In this document: positions 47,109-56,104 of the stretch, piece by piece
Numbering within the stretch: position 1 is the stretch's first letter
Layout of the letters: each line of letters begins with the position of its first letter
Source of the DNA: Marinifilum_A sediminis
GTDB taxonomy: Bacteria > Bacteroidota > Bacteroidia > Bacteroidales > Marinifilaceae
Assembly: GCA_947496465.1 (NCBI GenBank)
Contig: CANMCX010000001.1
Location: 1-64,000, forward strand
Length of the DNA: 64,000 bases
Direction: 5' to 3'
Position numbers and translations under genes: made by a program
The notes under the pieces: model-generated
Databases searched by the model: none
Told to the model about the DNA's origin: nothing
The model's input: the letters and a program-made list of their open reading frames with translations, nothing else

Positions 47109-48554
47109 TTATTCCTGTTCAAATGTCAATTTCAAATAATTAAACCCGACATTTTCTGAAGAAAACAATTTTCCTGCTCTTTCTATTCTATCTTGTGCAA
47201 CTTCACTTAAATTGGTAAATCCTAATGAAATTGTTTCTGCATTTAAAGCAAGAGCTTCATCATTTTGAATACAGATAAATTTTCTGTTACAATTTTCTTT
47301 ATGATTAAGCTTAAAAACTGCATGAGCCGTGGAGGCTGATCCAGCAAAAGGATCCAAAATTATATCGCCATCGTCACTTATTTGCTCAAATAGTCTCATC
47401 AACAAATCGGTTGGTTTTGGATGTTTAAAAGGCAAACCTTCAGGATATAAATTTTTCAACTCTTTAGTTCCTTTCGATGTTGGAATATCAGTAATAACAG
47501 ATGAAATCGGTTTTTTCAATGTTCTCAATTCACTCTTATATTTCTTTAATAAAAATCGTTTACCCAATTCTTTTGGAAAAACCATTTTCCCAGAAGCTAT
47601 CCATTCTTTAACACGATTCTTCGAAAATGCCCAGTATCTTCCTGATGGCGGTATATATTCTTCGCCTGTTAGCGGATTTTGAATTGAAAATCTTGAATTG
47701 TCATTGCCACTCGCAGCGGTTGGATTATCAGCAGTCCAATCTCCATTGGGATCATTATCAGGATTGGTATAAGTAGATAAATCCTTTTCCTCTCCCTTAA
47801 ATTGAACAAGTTCCTTATTCTTCGCATACATCAGAATGTACTCATGAATAGTAGAAAACAGATTCTGAGAATCATTGGCTACACTTCGGTTCTCCCAAAT
47901 AAATGAACCAATAAAGTTACTTTCTCCAAATACTTCGTTACACATTATTTGCAAATTGTGCTTCTCCGATTCATCTATCGACAAATATACGAGTCCATCC
48001 TCACTTAAAAGATCATACGACAGAATAAGACGTGGCAACATCATATTCAACCATTGTGTATGGTTTTCGCCACTCTCAATATTGTGTTGCATAAATCGAT
48101 CAACTCTACCCGGATTTATTTCGTTTAGATATTCCAGATATTGATTAGATGTAAACTGAAAATTATCATTAAAAGCAAATTGCTTTCCGGTATTGTATGG
48201 AGGATCGAAATAGACCACTTTAATTTTTCCTTCGTAATCCTTTTTTAGCAATTTTAAGACAGACAAATTATCACCCTCAATCAGTAAATTACCACTTTCA
48301 GGCGCTCGCGATTTTTCTTTATCTAAAAGCAGTTTTCCCAGACATTCTTCTTTAGCCAGCTCAATTGCTTGTTGTTTATCAAACCAATTTAAACCATAAT
48401 TGCCTTGATTGATATACATGGATGAATCCAGGTAATTTTTCAATTTATTAAGATTGAGCAGATCTCCATCAAACATTTGAGGCATTAGCTCCTTTATTGC
48501 ATTAAGCTGCTTTTGTTTTAAATAAGAGGACAGTAATTTCGAGTTTTTTGTCAT
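47109..48554 (-). CDS. Type III Mod-like DNA methyltransferase (adenine-N6/cytosine-N4 type), orphan
   Basis: 481 residues. The beta-class order is seen: DPPY motif IV at 117-120 (VVYFDPPYNTGKQF) comes first, and the SAM-binding motif DPFAGSASTAHAV comes near residue 395. The N-terminal ELMPQMFDGD and NLLIEGDNLSVLKLL regions match Mod subunits of type III restriction-modification systems and related enzymes such as the Mod of EcoP15I. It is shorter than a typical Mod (about 600 residues or more). No Res helicase-nuclease is present: the neighbours are tdh and, divergently, an RNA helicase. It could be a solitary methyltransferase with a regulatory role or a remnant of a lost system. The frame is intact, and I see no simple-sequence repeat that would mark phase variation. 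Confidence 0.85.
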   Translation of the reverse strand: MTKNSKLLSSYLKQKQLNAIKELMPQMFDGDLLNLNKLKNYLDSSMYINQGNYGLNWFDKQQAIELAKEECLGKLLLDKEKSRAPESGNLLIEGDNLSVLKLLKKDYEGKIKVVYFDPPYNTGKQFAFNDNFQFTSNQYLEYLNEINPGRVDRFMQHNIESGENHTQWLNMMLPRLILSYDLLSEDGLVYLSIDESEKHNLQIMCNEVFGESNFIGSFIWENRSVANDSQNLFSTIHEYILMYAKNKELVQFKGEEKDLSTYTNPDNDPNGDWTADNPTAASGNDNSRFSIQNPLTGEEYIPPSGRYWAFSKNRVKEWIASGKMVFPKELGKRFLLKKYKSELRTLKKPISSVITDIPTSKGTKELKNLYPEGLPFKHPKPTDLLMRLFEQISDDGDIILDPFAGSASTAHAVFKLNHKENCNRKFICIQNDEALALNAETISLGFTNLSEVAQDRIERAGKLFSSENVGFNYLKLTFEQE

Positions 48555-48585
48555 TGAAAAATAGGAATATGATCTGTTATCATCA

Positions 48586-48593
48586 CAAACCTA
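48586..48593 (-). promoter_or_regulatory. -7 box of the DNA methyltransferase gene
   Basis: A perfect TAGGTTTG reads on the minus strand, 32 bases before the start codon. At the -33 position only TTTT is found instead of TTTG, so the promoter is partial. Confidence 0.5.
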
Positions 48594-48690
48594 ATACTTT
48601 TAGATCTTGAATAAAAATCATTTCTTTTTACTTACATCTTATAAAAATATTATTTGAATTATTAATTAAAGTTAGAATGACAAACAGATA

Positions 48691-48720
48691 ATTGGTAACT
48701 GATAATTGTTATTACCTTTG
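48691..48720 (+). promoter_or_regulatory. Promoter of the RNA helicase gene, probably leaderless
   Basis: A perfect -7 box TACCTTTG at 48713-48720 lies only 4 bases before the ATG at 48725. ATTG at 48691-48694 is a possible -33 box (18-base gap, slightly short). With this spacing transcription would begin at or next to the start codon, so the mRNA would have almost no leader. Confidence 0.65.
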
Positions 48721-48724
48721 CGCC

Positions 48725-50038
48725 ATGCGATTTAAAAATGAAGAAATACTGAAAAAACTGGGTATCCAGGAATTAAACGAAATGCAAAATGCCTTTTCCA
48801 AATCCTGGAAGACAAATAAGGATTTAGTCCTTTTATCTCCTACTGGTTCTGGTAAAACGCTGGCTTTTTTGTTGCCAATGCTGCAAGACTTAAAACCTAA
48901 TGAATCTGGTGTTCAAGCTTTGATACTAACTCCTGCCAGAGAATTATCTCTTCAAATAGAATCTGTTTTTAAATCGATGGGAACAGGCATGAAAGTAAAC
49001 TGTTGCTACGGCGGACATTCAATGCGAATAGAACAAAACAATTTAAAAACGCCACCGACTGTTTTAATCGGAACTCCAGGTAGAATTGCCGATCATATCC
49101 GCCGCGAAAATATAGATTGCTCAAAAATTAAACTGTTAATTTTAGATGAATTTGACAAGGCTTTGGAATTGGGATTTCAGAAAGAAATGTCAGAAGTTAT
49201 TCAAGCATTACCGAATCGCCTAAGAAAGGTTTTAACATCGGCAACACAAGGAATTGAAATTCCTGAATTTGCTCAAATCATATCTCATCAGGAAATTAAT
49301 TTTCTACCAGAGGAAAAACAAATTGCTTTAACTCAAATGAAGGTAATTGCCAATGATAAGGACAAATTAAATGCTCTTTTTCAACTAATCTGTAAAGTTG
49401 GAGATCAGCCTAGTTTGGTATTTTGCAATCATCGTGATGCAGTTGAGCGAATTGCAGAATTGCTATTGGATGAAGGAATCAGCTGTGATATTTTTCACGG
49501 CGGATTGGAACAATCAGACAGAGAAAGAGCTCTTATAAAATTTAGAAATGGTAGTAATCATTTACTGATTACAACCGATCTTGCCTCACGCGGTCTCGAC
49601 ATTCCTGAAATCAAAAATGTAATTCACTATCAATTGCCGAGAGTTGAAGAGGCTTTTGTTCATCGTAATGGAAGAACAGCACGTATGCATGCTGATGGCA
49701 ATTCATTTATTGTTCTTAAAGAAGATGAGAGAATACCAGAGTTTATACCGACTGATATGGAAACTCTAACCTTAACAGAAGATAGTAATCCACCAAAATC
49801 GCCAGAGTGGGAAACTTTATATGTAGGTGTTGGTAAAAAAGAGAAGGTAAATAAGGTGGATTTGGTTGGCTTTTTCTTTAAAATGGGCAAATTGAAGAAA
49901 GATGAATTGGGTAAAATAGATGTACTCGATCACACCTCTTATGTTGCTGTAAAAAGAGGCTTAGGACGCAAACTCATTGGCAAATTAAAGCACGAAAAAG
50001 TAAAGAAAAAGAAAGTCAAAATTGAATTGTCCTTTTAG
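48725..50038 (+). CDS. dbpA: DEAD-box-family ATP-dependent RNA helicase, DbpA-like
   Basis: 437 residues from the ATG at 48725, chosen because the extra 11 residues of the longer frame lie upstream of the promoter's -7 box and outside the fold. Helicase motifs in order: Q-motif region (FKNEEILKKLGIQELNEMQ), Walker A SPTGSGKT, PARELSLQ, TPGRIADH, motif II DEFD (not DEAD), SAT, a C-terminal RecA domain with TTDLASRGLDIP and HRNGRTAR. The last 70 residues form a DbpA/CsdA-type RNA-binding domain (LYVGVGKKEKVNKVDLVGFFF) ending in a Lys-rich tail. DbpA helps assemble the large ribosomal subunit. It is the only plus-strand gene, and its stop is 3 bases from the stop of the converging HAD gene. Confidence 0.88.
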   Translation: MRFKNEEILKKLGIQELNEMQNAFSKSWKTNKDLVLLSPTGSGKTLAFLLPMLQDLKPNESGVQALILTPARELSLQIESVFKSMGTGMKVNCCYGGHSMRIEQNNLKTPPTVLIGTPGRIADHIRRENIDCSKIKLLILDEFDKALELGFQKEMSEVIQALPNRLRKVLTSATQGIEIPEFAQIISHQEINFLPEEKQIALTQMKVIANDKDKLNALFQLICKVGDQPSLVFCNHRDAVERIAELLLDEGISCDIFHGGLEQSDRERALIKFRNGSNHLLITTDLASRGLDIPEIKNVIHYQLPRVEEAFVHRNGRTARMHADGNSFIVLKEDERIPEFIPTDMETLTLTEDSNPPKSPEWETLYVGVGKKEKVNKVDLVGFFFKMGKLKKDELGKIDVLDHTSYVAVKRGLGRKLIGKLKHEKVKKKKVKIELSF

Positions 50039-50041
50039 GAA

Positions 50042-50455
50042 TTAATCCCCAAAAATCTGATCTAGAAAACGTATTAGCGGATTTTTGGGCTTTGTTTCTT
50101 TCTCTTGTTCAATTTCATAGTTAGAAATTAAATTGTAAATATGTCCCCAATCAGGTAATCCTCCAATATTTCTGTCATCGATATATAAGTCCGCATAGAT
50201 TTTTCGACTTACAGTTTCTTCTTCAAATTCCTCTTCGGGATAATTACGATTGATTGCGTAGAATACAAGACCATTATTATTACAATAATTCACGGCTTCC
50301 TGCAATAATTCTCCTGTACGGTAAGTCCATAAAATAAGCTGATGACCTTCTTTTTGCAAGGCAAGTAAACTCTCAATTGCAAATGGTATTTCATTACCAA
50401 TTTGTGGATATTTATGTTCTACAATAGTACCATCAAAATCAACTGCAATAATCAT
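50042..50455 (-). CDS. Small HAD-superfamily hydrolase (BT0820-like)
   Basis: 137 residues from Met at 50455, chosen because the fold begins right there: MIIAVDFDGTIVEH holds the nucleophile motif DFDGT. HAD motif II is LILWTYRTGE, and the late acidic motif is ADLYIDDRNIGG. The short length without a large cap fits the small hydrolase group known from Bacteroides. The substrate is unknown; small phosphate esters or 5'-nucleotide ends are possible. The longest frame begins at 50506. It converges on the helicase gene with a 3-base gap and no terminator between. Confidence 0.82.
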   Translation of the reverse strand: MIIAVDFDGTIVEHKYPQIGNEIPFAIESLLALQKEGHQLILWTYRTGELLQEAVNYCNNNGLVFYAINRNYPEEEFEEETVSRKIYADLYIDDRNIGGLPDWGHIYNLISNYEIEQEKETKPKNPLIRFLDQIFGD

Positions 50456-50531
50456 AAACGAAAGTTTTGGGAACAATACTCTTCTAAAATTATGCAAATA
50501 TTTCAATCTATCTCAATCTATAGGAATAAAA

Positions 50532-50557
50532 AAAGGCTCGATTTTCATCGAACCTTT
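50532..50557 (-). terminator. Rho-independent terminator of the polysaccharide operon
   Basis: AAAGGCTCGAT (50532-50542) pairs with ATCGAACCTTT (50547-50557) with one C/A mismatch around a 4-nt loop; the A-run 50527-50534 gives a T-run on the minus strand. It lies 10 bases past the last gene of the operon. Confidence 0.88.
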
Positions 50558-50566
50558 ATATCTTGA

Positions 50567-52954
50567 TTAATTATTACTTACTTTTTCCCATAAACGCCGG
50601 ACAATTCCAGGCGAAGGTTCTTCGAAATAATAGCCTTCACCATTATTATTCGTACCATATATTCCATTTGCCGTAACATCGTTTAAAACCAAGGATACAT
50701 TCTCCAATGTTCCTCTTTCGGAAATTTGATTCACAAAATTAATTTGTTCCTTATGGCTAAATCCCTGACGCAGAACAAACAGATTTGCATCAGCTAATTT
50801 TCCAGTAATAAAACCATCTGTTACAACCGAAACCGGAGCATTATCAATAAATACATAGTCGAATTTACCTTTAATCGCATTCAAAAACATTTCCAAACGA
50901 CCGTTCTCTAATAATTCTGCAGGATTTGGTGGAACCGGACCAGAAGTAACACAGTACAAATTTTTGATGTGCGTATTCTGAACAACCTCCTGCCATTTGT
51001 TGTAACGAATCAGATATGTACTTAATCCAACTTTATTCTCTAAATCGAACATTCCCTCAATTTTTGGCTTGCGCATATCGGCGCCAATCAGGAGAACTTT
51101 TTTGTTATTCATTGCAACTATACTTGCTAAGTTCACCGAAGCAAATGATTTGCCTTCTCCTGGAACTGTTGAGTGTATCCCAATAATTTTGGTTGGATGA
51201 TCGGGCAATACATAGTTCAAATTGGTTCGTAAAGTTCGAAACGATTCGGATATTGCTGAACGAGGCTGATGAAAAACTGGAAGATTATTTGCATATCGAT
51301 TATGCGCAATTGTTCCCAAAATTGGCAACTGAGTTTTCTTAACCAATTCCTCTTTACTTTGAATATTATCATTAAAAAATTCTCTTAAAATGATAAGTAA
51401 AAAAGGAAAGCCCAATCCTAAAAACATACCAATAAGTAAATTAATGGCAAGTTTAGGTTTAATTTTTATGATAGTTGCCAATCGAGCAGGATCAATAATT
51501 TGAGAATCGGAAACATTAGATGCCTTAGCAATTGCTGCTTCAGCTCTCTTCTTCAAGAGAAAAGTATACAGTTCATTATTTAAATCGAAGTTGCGTTTCA
51601 TATTATTCAACTTCTGTTCGTTCTTTGGCATTCGGGAAAGTTGTGCTTGCACTTTCTGCATTCTATCACTCAAACTTTTTACCTCAATTTGCGAATTAGC
51701 CACCATCGATTTTAAATTCTCATCTAGACTTTGACGAATTAAATCGATCTCTTTATTGAGAATTACCAAACTTGGGTTTTTTGCTTGTACACTATATGAT
51801 AAAACCTCTCTTTTCCCGTACAAATCAGTCAACTTGGAAACCAAAGCATCAAGCGATGGGTCGGTAATTCCTGCAACTGATGGAGAAACCACCTGTTTCA
51901 TTTGATTTGCATCATCCAAATTTCTCAAAAGATTCTTATAATACTCAAAGGAAATTTGTGCCTTAGACAACTCGCTTTCTATCTCCTCCATTTTGGCTAC
52001 CACAACACCAGCTTCCTGCCCCAAATCAACAATTCGATTTCGAGATCTGAAATTAGTAAAGCTTTGACCGGCCAGTTGCAAAGAATCTACAATTCCTTCC
52101 AATTGTGAATCAATAAATCGAACTGTATTCTCCGATTTTTTATTTTTCTCAATCAATCCGAACTGCAAATAAACCCAATTCAACTCATTCAAATAATCAA
52201 CACCTCTTGCTGGTTCGCTATCATCAATTCGCAAATGAATTAATTCTGCTTTTTTCTCAGCAACACTTATGATCATACTTTCCATGTATTTCAAGGTTAA
52301 CTTATCCAAATCATTGAACACAAAATAATAATCTGGATTTTTATCCACCTTTGTTTGTTTAGGCTTTATTGTAAAATGAAAGTATTTATTTTTAAATGTT
52401 TGATTACCATAGATTTCTTTCTCGAATTTCACATCTATCTCGTTGCCTTCAAATTCGGCTTTTCCATCAACTTTAATTTTAAATGAATGTTTATCTATCT
52501 GAGAAATCGAAATAGGAATGTCTAATAGATTTGTGCCCTCGAGTTTTTCAATATCAAACGGTTCATTTCTATACATTCCTTTATCCGAAAATATGGTCAT
52601 TTTATACCAGGACTGATTCCAGCCCAGGTTTTCCATCGCCTTTCGGTTTAAAGTATAAGATTTTAATATTTCCACATGATTCTGGATATTGGCTTTTTCA
52701 CGAAGTTGATACCCCTCGAACATTTGCTTTGCATTGGTATCGTCAGGATCAACATGAATAAGCAAAGAACTACGCATCATATACACAGCTGTAGAGTATT
52801 TACTTACCAAATAGCCTATACATATGCCTAGCACACCACAAATCATGAATAATTTCCACTTCGAAAGAATCCGATAGAGGAAATCTTTTACGTCAGGACC
52901 TTCCTTTTTATCGAAATAGTCCATTACCTCATCAACATATTGCATGTTATTCAA
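50567..52954 (-). CDS. Wzc-like polysaccharide co-polymerase / BY-kinase (Wzz plus CpsD domains)
   Basis: 795 residues controlling chain length and export of the surface polysaccharide. N-terminal Wzz part: first membrane helix at about 34-53 (LFMICGVLGICIGYLVSKY), a long periplasmic coiled-coil region, and the GNVR-like end before a second helix (LAINLLIGMFLGLGFPFLLIIL). The cytoplasmic kinase part has Walker A STVPGEGKSFAS, Walker A' LLIGADMRKP and Walker B YVFIDNAP. The first Asp of the A' motif is replaced by Gly, a variant seen in this phylum. The C-terminal tyrosine cluster is short: only Tyr-Tyr in NGEGYYFEEP. It is the last gene of the operon and starts 2 bases after the Wza-like gene. 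Confidence 0.93.
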   Translation of the reverse strand: MNNMQYVDEVMDYFDKKEGPDVKDFLYRILSKWKLFMICGVLGICIGYLVSKYSTAVYMMRSSLLIHVDPDDTNAKQMFEGYQLREKANIQNHVEILKSYTLNRKAMENLGWNQSWYKMTIFSDKGMYRNEPFDIEKLEGTNLLDIPISISQIDKHSFKIKVDGKAEFEGNEIDVKFEKEIYGNQTFKNKYFHFTIKPKQTKVDKNPDYYFVFNDLDKLTLKYMESMIISVAEKKAELIHLRIDDSEPARGVDYLNELNWVYLQFGLIEKNKKSENTVRFIDSQLEGIVDSLQLAGQSFTNFRSRNRIVDLGQEAGVVVAKMEEIESELSKAQISFEYYKNLLRNLDDANQMKQVVSPSVAGITDPSLDALVSKLTDLYGKREVLSYSVQAKNPSLVILNKEIDLIRQSLDENLKSMVANSQIEVKSLSDRMQKVQAQLSRMPKNEQKLNNMKRNFDLNNELYTFLLKKRAEAAIAKASNVSDSQIIDPARLATIIKIKPKLAINLLIGMFLGLGFPFLLIILREFFNDNIQSKEELVKKTQLPILGTIAHNRYANNLPVFHQPRSAISESFRTLRTNLNYVLPDHPTKIIGIHSTVPGEGKSFASVNLASIVAMNNKKVLLIGADMRKPKIEGMFDLENKVGLSTYLIRYNKWQEVVQNTHIKNLYCVTSGPVPPNPAELLENGRLEMFLNAIKGKFDYVFIDNAPVSVVTDGFITGKLADANLFVLRQGFSHKEQINFVNQISERGTLENVSLVLNDVTANGIYGTNNNGEGYYFEEPSPGIVRRLWEKVSNN

Positions 52955-52956
52955 TC

Positions 52957-53748
52957 TTAGTTAGAAATAATCAAACTTGTAATTAATACTGCTGTAGAAA
53001 CCGTAGATAGAAGAATACTATAAATATTGGAGTTCATATCAGTACTTTTAATTTTATGAGGCTCCACATAAACAACATCATTTGGTTGCAAAAAGAAGGC
53101 TTCCGACTTAAGAAAATTCTTTGAAGACAGATCTATGCGATAGGTTTTACTTTCTTTATCGTTCGTTCGCATTACTAAAACTCTGTTTATTTTAGCATGA
53201 TCGGTAATTCCATTTGCCATACTAAGCGCCTCTAAAATAGATAGACTACTATTGTAATTGTAGTAAACACCAGGCGTTGTTACTTCACCCATAACACTTA
53301 CTCTAAAATTCAAGAGTTTTACTTTTACACTGGCATCTTTCAAATACTCATCAGCATGTTCCTGAACCTTTGCCTGAGCCTCAATTTGTGATAATCCTGC
53401 TACTCCAACATTTCCAATAATAGGAAGTGAAATATTCCCATTGGAATCTACTAAATATCCATTTAGATATTGATCTGGTAACTGACTGTACAATTGCTGC
53501 GATCCTTGTTGTCCACCTGTACTTTGTGCAGGATTGTACAATTGGTTTATTTCAGGATTCATAGACTTGATACTGACAAATAAATTGTCGTTGGTCTTGA
53601 TTTTATATTCCGGAACTTTGGTTACAAATTCAGGAGTTAATACTTCAGCTTCTGCATCTTGCAGGTAAACCAAATCTTTATTCGATCGACAGGAAATGAG
53701 ACTCATTACTATAAGAAGACTCATTAGGAGTAAATACTTTTTATTCAT
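52957..53748 (-). CDS. Wza-like polysaccharide export lipoprotein
   Basis: 263 residues. Lipobox SLISC gives Cys20. The Poly_export domain (VTKVPEYKIKTNDNLFVSIK ... GYLVDSNGNISLPIIGNV) is followed by a SLBB domain (VSVMGEVTTPGVYYNYNSSLSILEAL) and a C-terminal hydrophobic helix (IYSILLSTVSTAVLITSLII) that replaces the barrel-forming helix of E. coli Wza. It forms the outer-membrane channel and works with the co-polymerase encoded next. The mature protein is shorter than E. coli Wza (379 residues), as is usual in Bacteroidota. Confidence 0.93.
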   Translation of the reverse strand: MNKKYLLLMSLLIVMSLISCRSNKDLVYLQDAEAEVLTPEFVTKVPEYKIKTNDNLFVSIKSMNPEINQLYNPAQSTGGQQGSQQLYSQLPDQYLNGYLVDSNGNISLPIIGNVGVAGLSQIEAQAKVQEHADEYLKDASVKVKLLNFRVSVMGEVTTPGVYYNYNSSLSILEALSMANGITDHAKINRVLVMRTNDKESKTYRIDLSSKNFLKSEAFFLQPNDVVYVEPHKIKSTDMNSNIYSILLSTVSTAVLITSLIISN

Positions 53749-53909
53749 GGTCTTGGTTTTTTATGAATTACGAATTAAAAATTACGAGATAGGAACTACC
53801 TACCCATACTTGTAAATTGTTACAACTTACAATCAGGTTTGGAGAGAATGAATGAATAAACAAACAGGAGTTCTTATCCATTATCAACTCTCTCCTTTGG
53901 ATTTATATC

Positions 53910-55313
53910 TTATTGTCCATCACCGGTTAACACAACTTTTATCGTGCTTAAAAAAAGCATTAAATCAAGCTTTAGCGACCAGGTATCAATGTACATCATG
54001 TCTAATTTCATCCACTCATCAAAAGGTATGTTGTTGCGACCCGAAACTTGCCAAATACAAGTAATACCAGGTTTCATACTTAATCGTCGACGTTGCCAAC
54101 GTTGATATTGTTGTACTTCAGAAGGAATTGGTGGACGAGGTCCTACAATTGACATCTCACCTCTTAAAACATTGAAAAATTGTGGCAATTCATCTAAAGA
54201 TGTCTTTCTAAGAAATCGACCAACTCTTGTTACTCTTGGGTCGTTCTTTATTTTAAACACAGGTCCTTCCTGCTCATTCTGATTCTCGAGACGAACACGT
54301 AATGCTTCTGCATTTTCGACCATTGTCCTAAATTTCAGACATGCAAACAATCGCCCGTTAAGACCCACCCTTTTTTGTCTAAAGAATATCGAACCTCCAT
54401 CCTCTATTTTAATGGCTATGGCAATGGCTAACATCACAGGTGATATGAGTAGTACGATGAAAAAAGAAAATACAAAGTCCAGTATTTCCTTAACTTTCAA
54501 AGCAAAGTAGTTTTTGGTTGTATTCGCAAATGTAAGAAATGGCAATTCTTTGAAATAAGTTAAGTGCGATCGCATGCTAACTACGCTCAATAATTCGGAG
54601 TACACACGAAAAGTAACTCCGACTTCGGAACAAGCATATATCAGAGCTCTCACCTCATCATTATCAAAATTACCTTTGCAATAAATCACTTCATCAACAA
54701 CATTAGCATCAATAATTTCGGTAAGTTGAAAATGCTCATGAATAACTCTTACATTGGATTCATACTTGTTTTTTATGTGCTTTCCATCTGACATTATTGC
54801 CCATACATTGTATCCCCAATCGCGAATAAAAAGCATTCTATCTATAAAATGAAGATAAGATTCATCATCAGCAACAATCAATACATTTCTTGTGTTGTAT
54901 CCTTTTCCTCTAATCTTTTTAAAGATTGTATAACTTAACATTCTAAATCCGAAAAGCACCAACATATTTAAACATGCAAATAGTCCTAAAATCAAAACTT
55001 GAACTGTATCAGTTAAAAATAAACTCCCTAAATAGAGTAATCCCGAACTGATAAATACCATGGCAAAATATTCAGCAAACAATTCTGAGTAAGTTTTAAC
55101 CCTTAGTATTTTCCCAAGATTGAATTCTTTAATTAGAGTATACCAAATGGCAATGATCAACAAATAAATAGTATTGCTATCATGAGTTGCAATTTGAACC
55201 GGTCGTAAATAAGTTGTTACCGCCCAGGCAACGAACCAATAACAGCCCACGGATAAAGCCACTTGCGAAAGCGTACTAATCCGGGCTAGCGTTTTTTCTC
55301 GTCCTTTAATCAT
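53910..55313 (-). CDS. WcaJ-type polyprenyl-phosphate sugar-1-phosphate transferase
   Basis: 467 residues. Four to five N-terminal membrane helices (about 15-125), a Rossmann-like CoA-binding-type domain (about 125-255; NVLIVADDESYLHFIDR) and a C-terminal bacterial sugar transferase domain with a membrane helix (FVFSFFIVLLISPVMLAIAI) and the catalytic CLKFRTM, TSLDELPQFFNVLRGEMSIVGPRP and WQVSGRN motifs. It starts repeat-unit synthesis by moving a sugar phosphate onto undecaprenyl phosphate at the inner face of the membrane. The sugar cannot be predicted. The 161-base gap after it (53749-53909) has a weak GGAGAGA/TCTCTCC inverted repeat and no gene. Confidence 0.93.
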   Translation of the reverse strand: MIKGREKTLARISTLSQVALSVGCYWFVAWAVTTYLRPVQIATHDSNTIYLLIIAIWYTLIKEFNLGKILRVKTYSELFAEYFAMVFISSGLLYLGSLFLTDTVQVLILGLFACLNMLVLFGFRMLSYTIFKKIRGKGYNTRNVLIVADDESYLHFIDRMLFIRDWGYNVWAIMSDGKHIKNKYESNVRVIHEHFQLTEIIDANVVDEVIYCKGNFDNDEVRALIYACSEVGVTFRVYSELLSVVSMRSHLTYFKELPFLTFANTTKNYFALKVKEILDFVFSFFIVLLISPVMLAIAIAIKIEDGGSIFFRQKRVGLNGRLFACLKFRTMVENAEALRVRLENQNEQEGPVFKIKNDPRVTRVGRFLRKTSLDELPQFFNVLRGEMSIVGPRPPIPSEVQQYQRWQRRRLSMKPGITCIWQVSGRNNIPFDEWMKLDMMYIDTWSLKLDLMLFLSTIKVVLTGDGQ

Positions 55314-55360
55314 GGTTGGTTTATTAAGGTTTTAAAGTGTTGTATTGATAACATATTTGG

Positions 55361-56104
55361 TTAGAATATGTTTTTTATCTTTTCTCTTAGAACATAATAG
55401 ATAAATTTAGAGTTGGTTATCAAATATCGTTTCCACATCCTACCCGGTTCTTGCATGAACCTATAGAACCATTCTAATCCAGATTTTTGCATCCATTTTG
55501 GTGCTCTCTTTACTTTTCCTGCAACCACATCGAAAGAGCCTCCAACTCCCATTATAAAAGGAACTTTCAATTGTTCTTTGTAGGTGTTCAGAAAAATTTC
55601 TTTAGTAGGAGAACTAATGGCTACGAATAAGATATCAGCATCAGATACTGCAATTTGCTCTGCAATAGTAGCTTCTTCCTCTTTCTTAAAATATCCATTT
55701 CTATATCCGGCAATAATCTCTTCTCCAAATACCGATTTGTACTTTCTAACCACTTCACTAACTACATCCTCCTTACCTCCAAAGAAAAATATCTTATACT
55801 TTTTTTCGGAAGCTAAAATCACAAGTTCCTGCATCAAATCAACCCCAGCAACTCTTTCCGGAAGTGGTTTCCCAAGAATTTCTGCGGCCCATACAACAGC
55901 CATTCCATCAGCGTTTATTATATCACTACTAATAACCGACTGATACAATTCTTCATCATCCTGCATGTGAACCAATTTGGCTGCATTTACAACAATATGC
56001 TGAATGGATTTTTTCTGATGTATGGAATCATCAATTAAATTGATGGTTTCGCGCATGGTTAAAACATCAACCGGCGAGTTCATTATCGTAATTCTCTTTC
56101 TCAT
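55361..56104 (-). CDS. WecG/TagA/CpsF-family glycosyltransferase
   Basis: 247 residues. It matches the family from the first residue (RKRITIMNSPVDVLTMRETI), so the start at 56104 is kept even though it lies inside the upstream gene. Motifs: NADGMAVVWAAEILGKPLPERVAGVDLM, FFFGGKEDVV and GVGGSFDVVAGKVKRAPKWMQKSGLEWFYR. These enzymes (GT26) add the second sugar to a lipid-linked first sugar, often a ManNAc-type residue. The 38-base overlap with the upstream gene points to translational coupling. Confidence 0.92.
   Translation of the reverse strand: MRKRITIMNSPVDVLTMRETINLIDDSIHQKKSIQHIVVNAAKLVHMQDDEELYQSVISSDIINADGMAVVWAAEILGKPLPERVAGVDLMQELVILASEKKYKIFFFGGKEDVVSEVVRKYKSVFGEEIIAGYRNGYFKKEEEATIAEQIAVSDADILFVAISSPTKEIFLNTYKEQLKVPFIMGVGGSFDVVAGKVKRAPKWMQKSGLEWFYRFMQEPGRMWKRYLITNSKFIYYVLREKIKNIF

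Noticed and set aside
47109..50038. Methyltransferase plus helicase as a restriction-modification or defence pair
   Set aside because: The helicase is divergently transcribed and carries a DbpA-type RNA-binding domain with ribosome-assembly function, not a Res nuclease.
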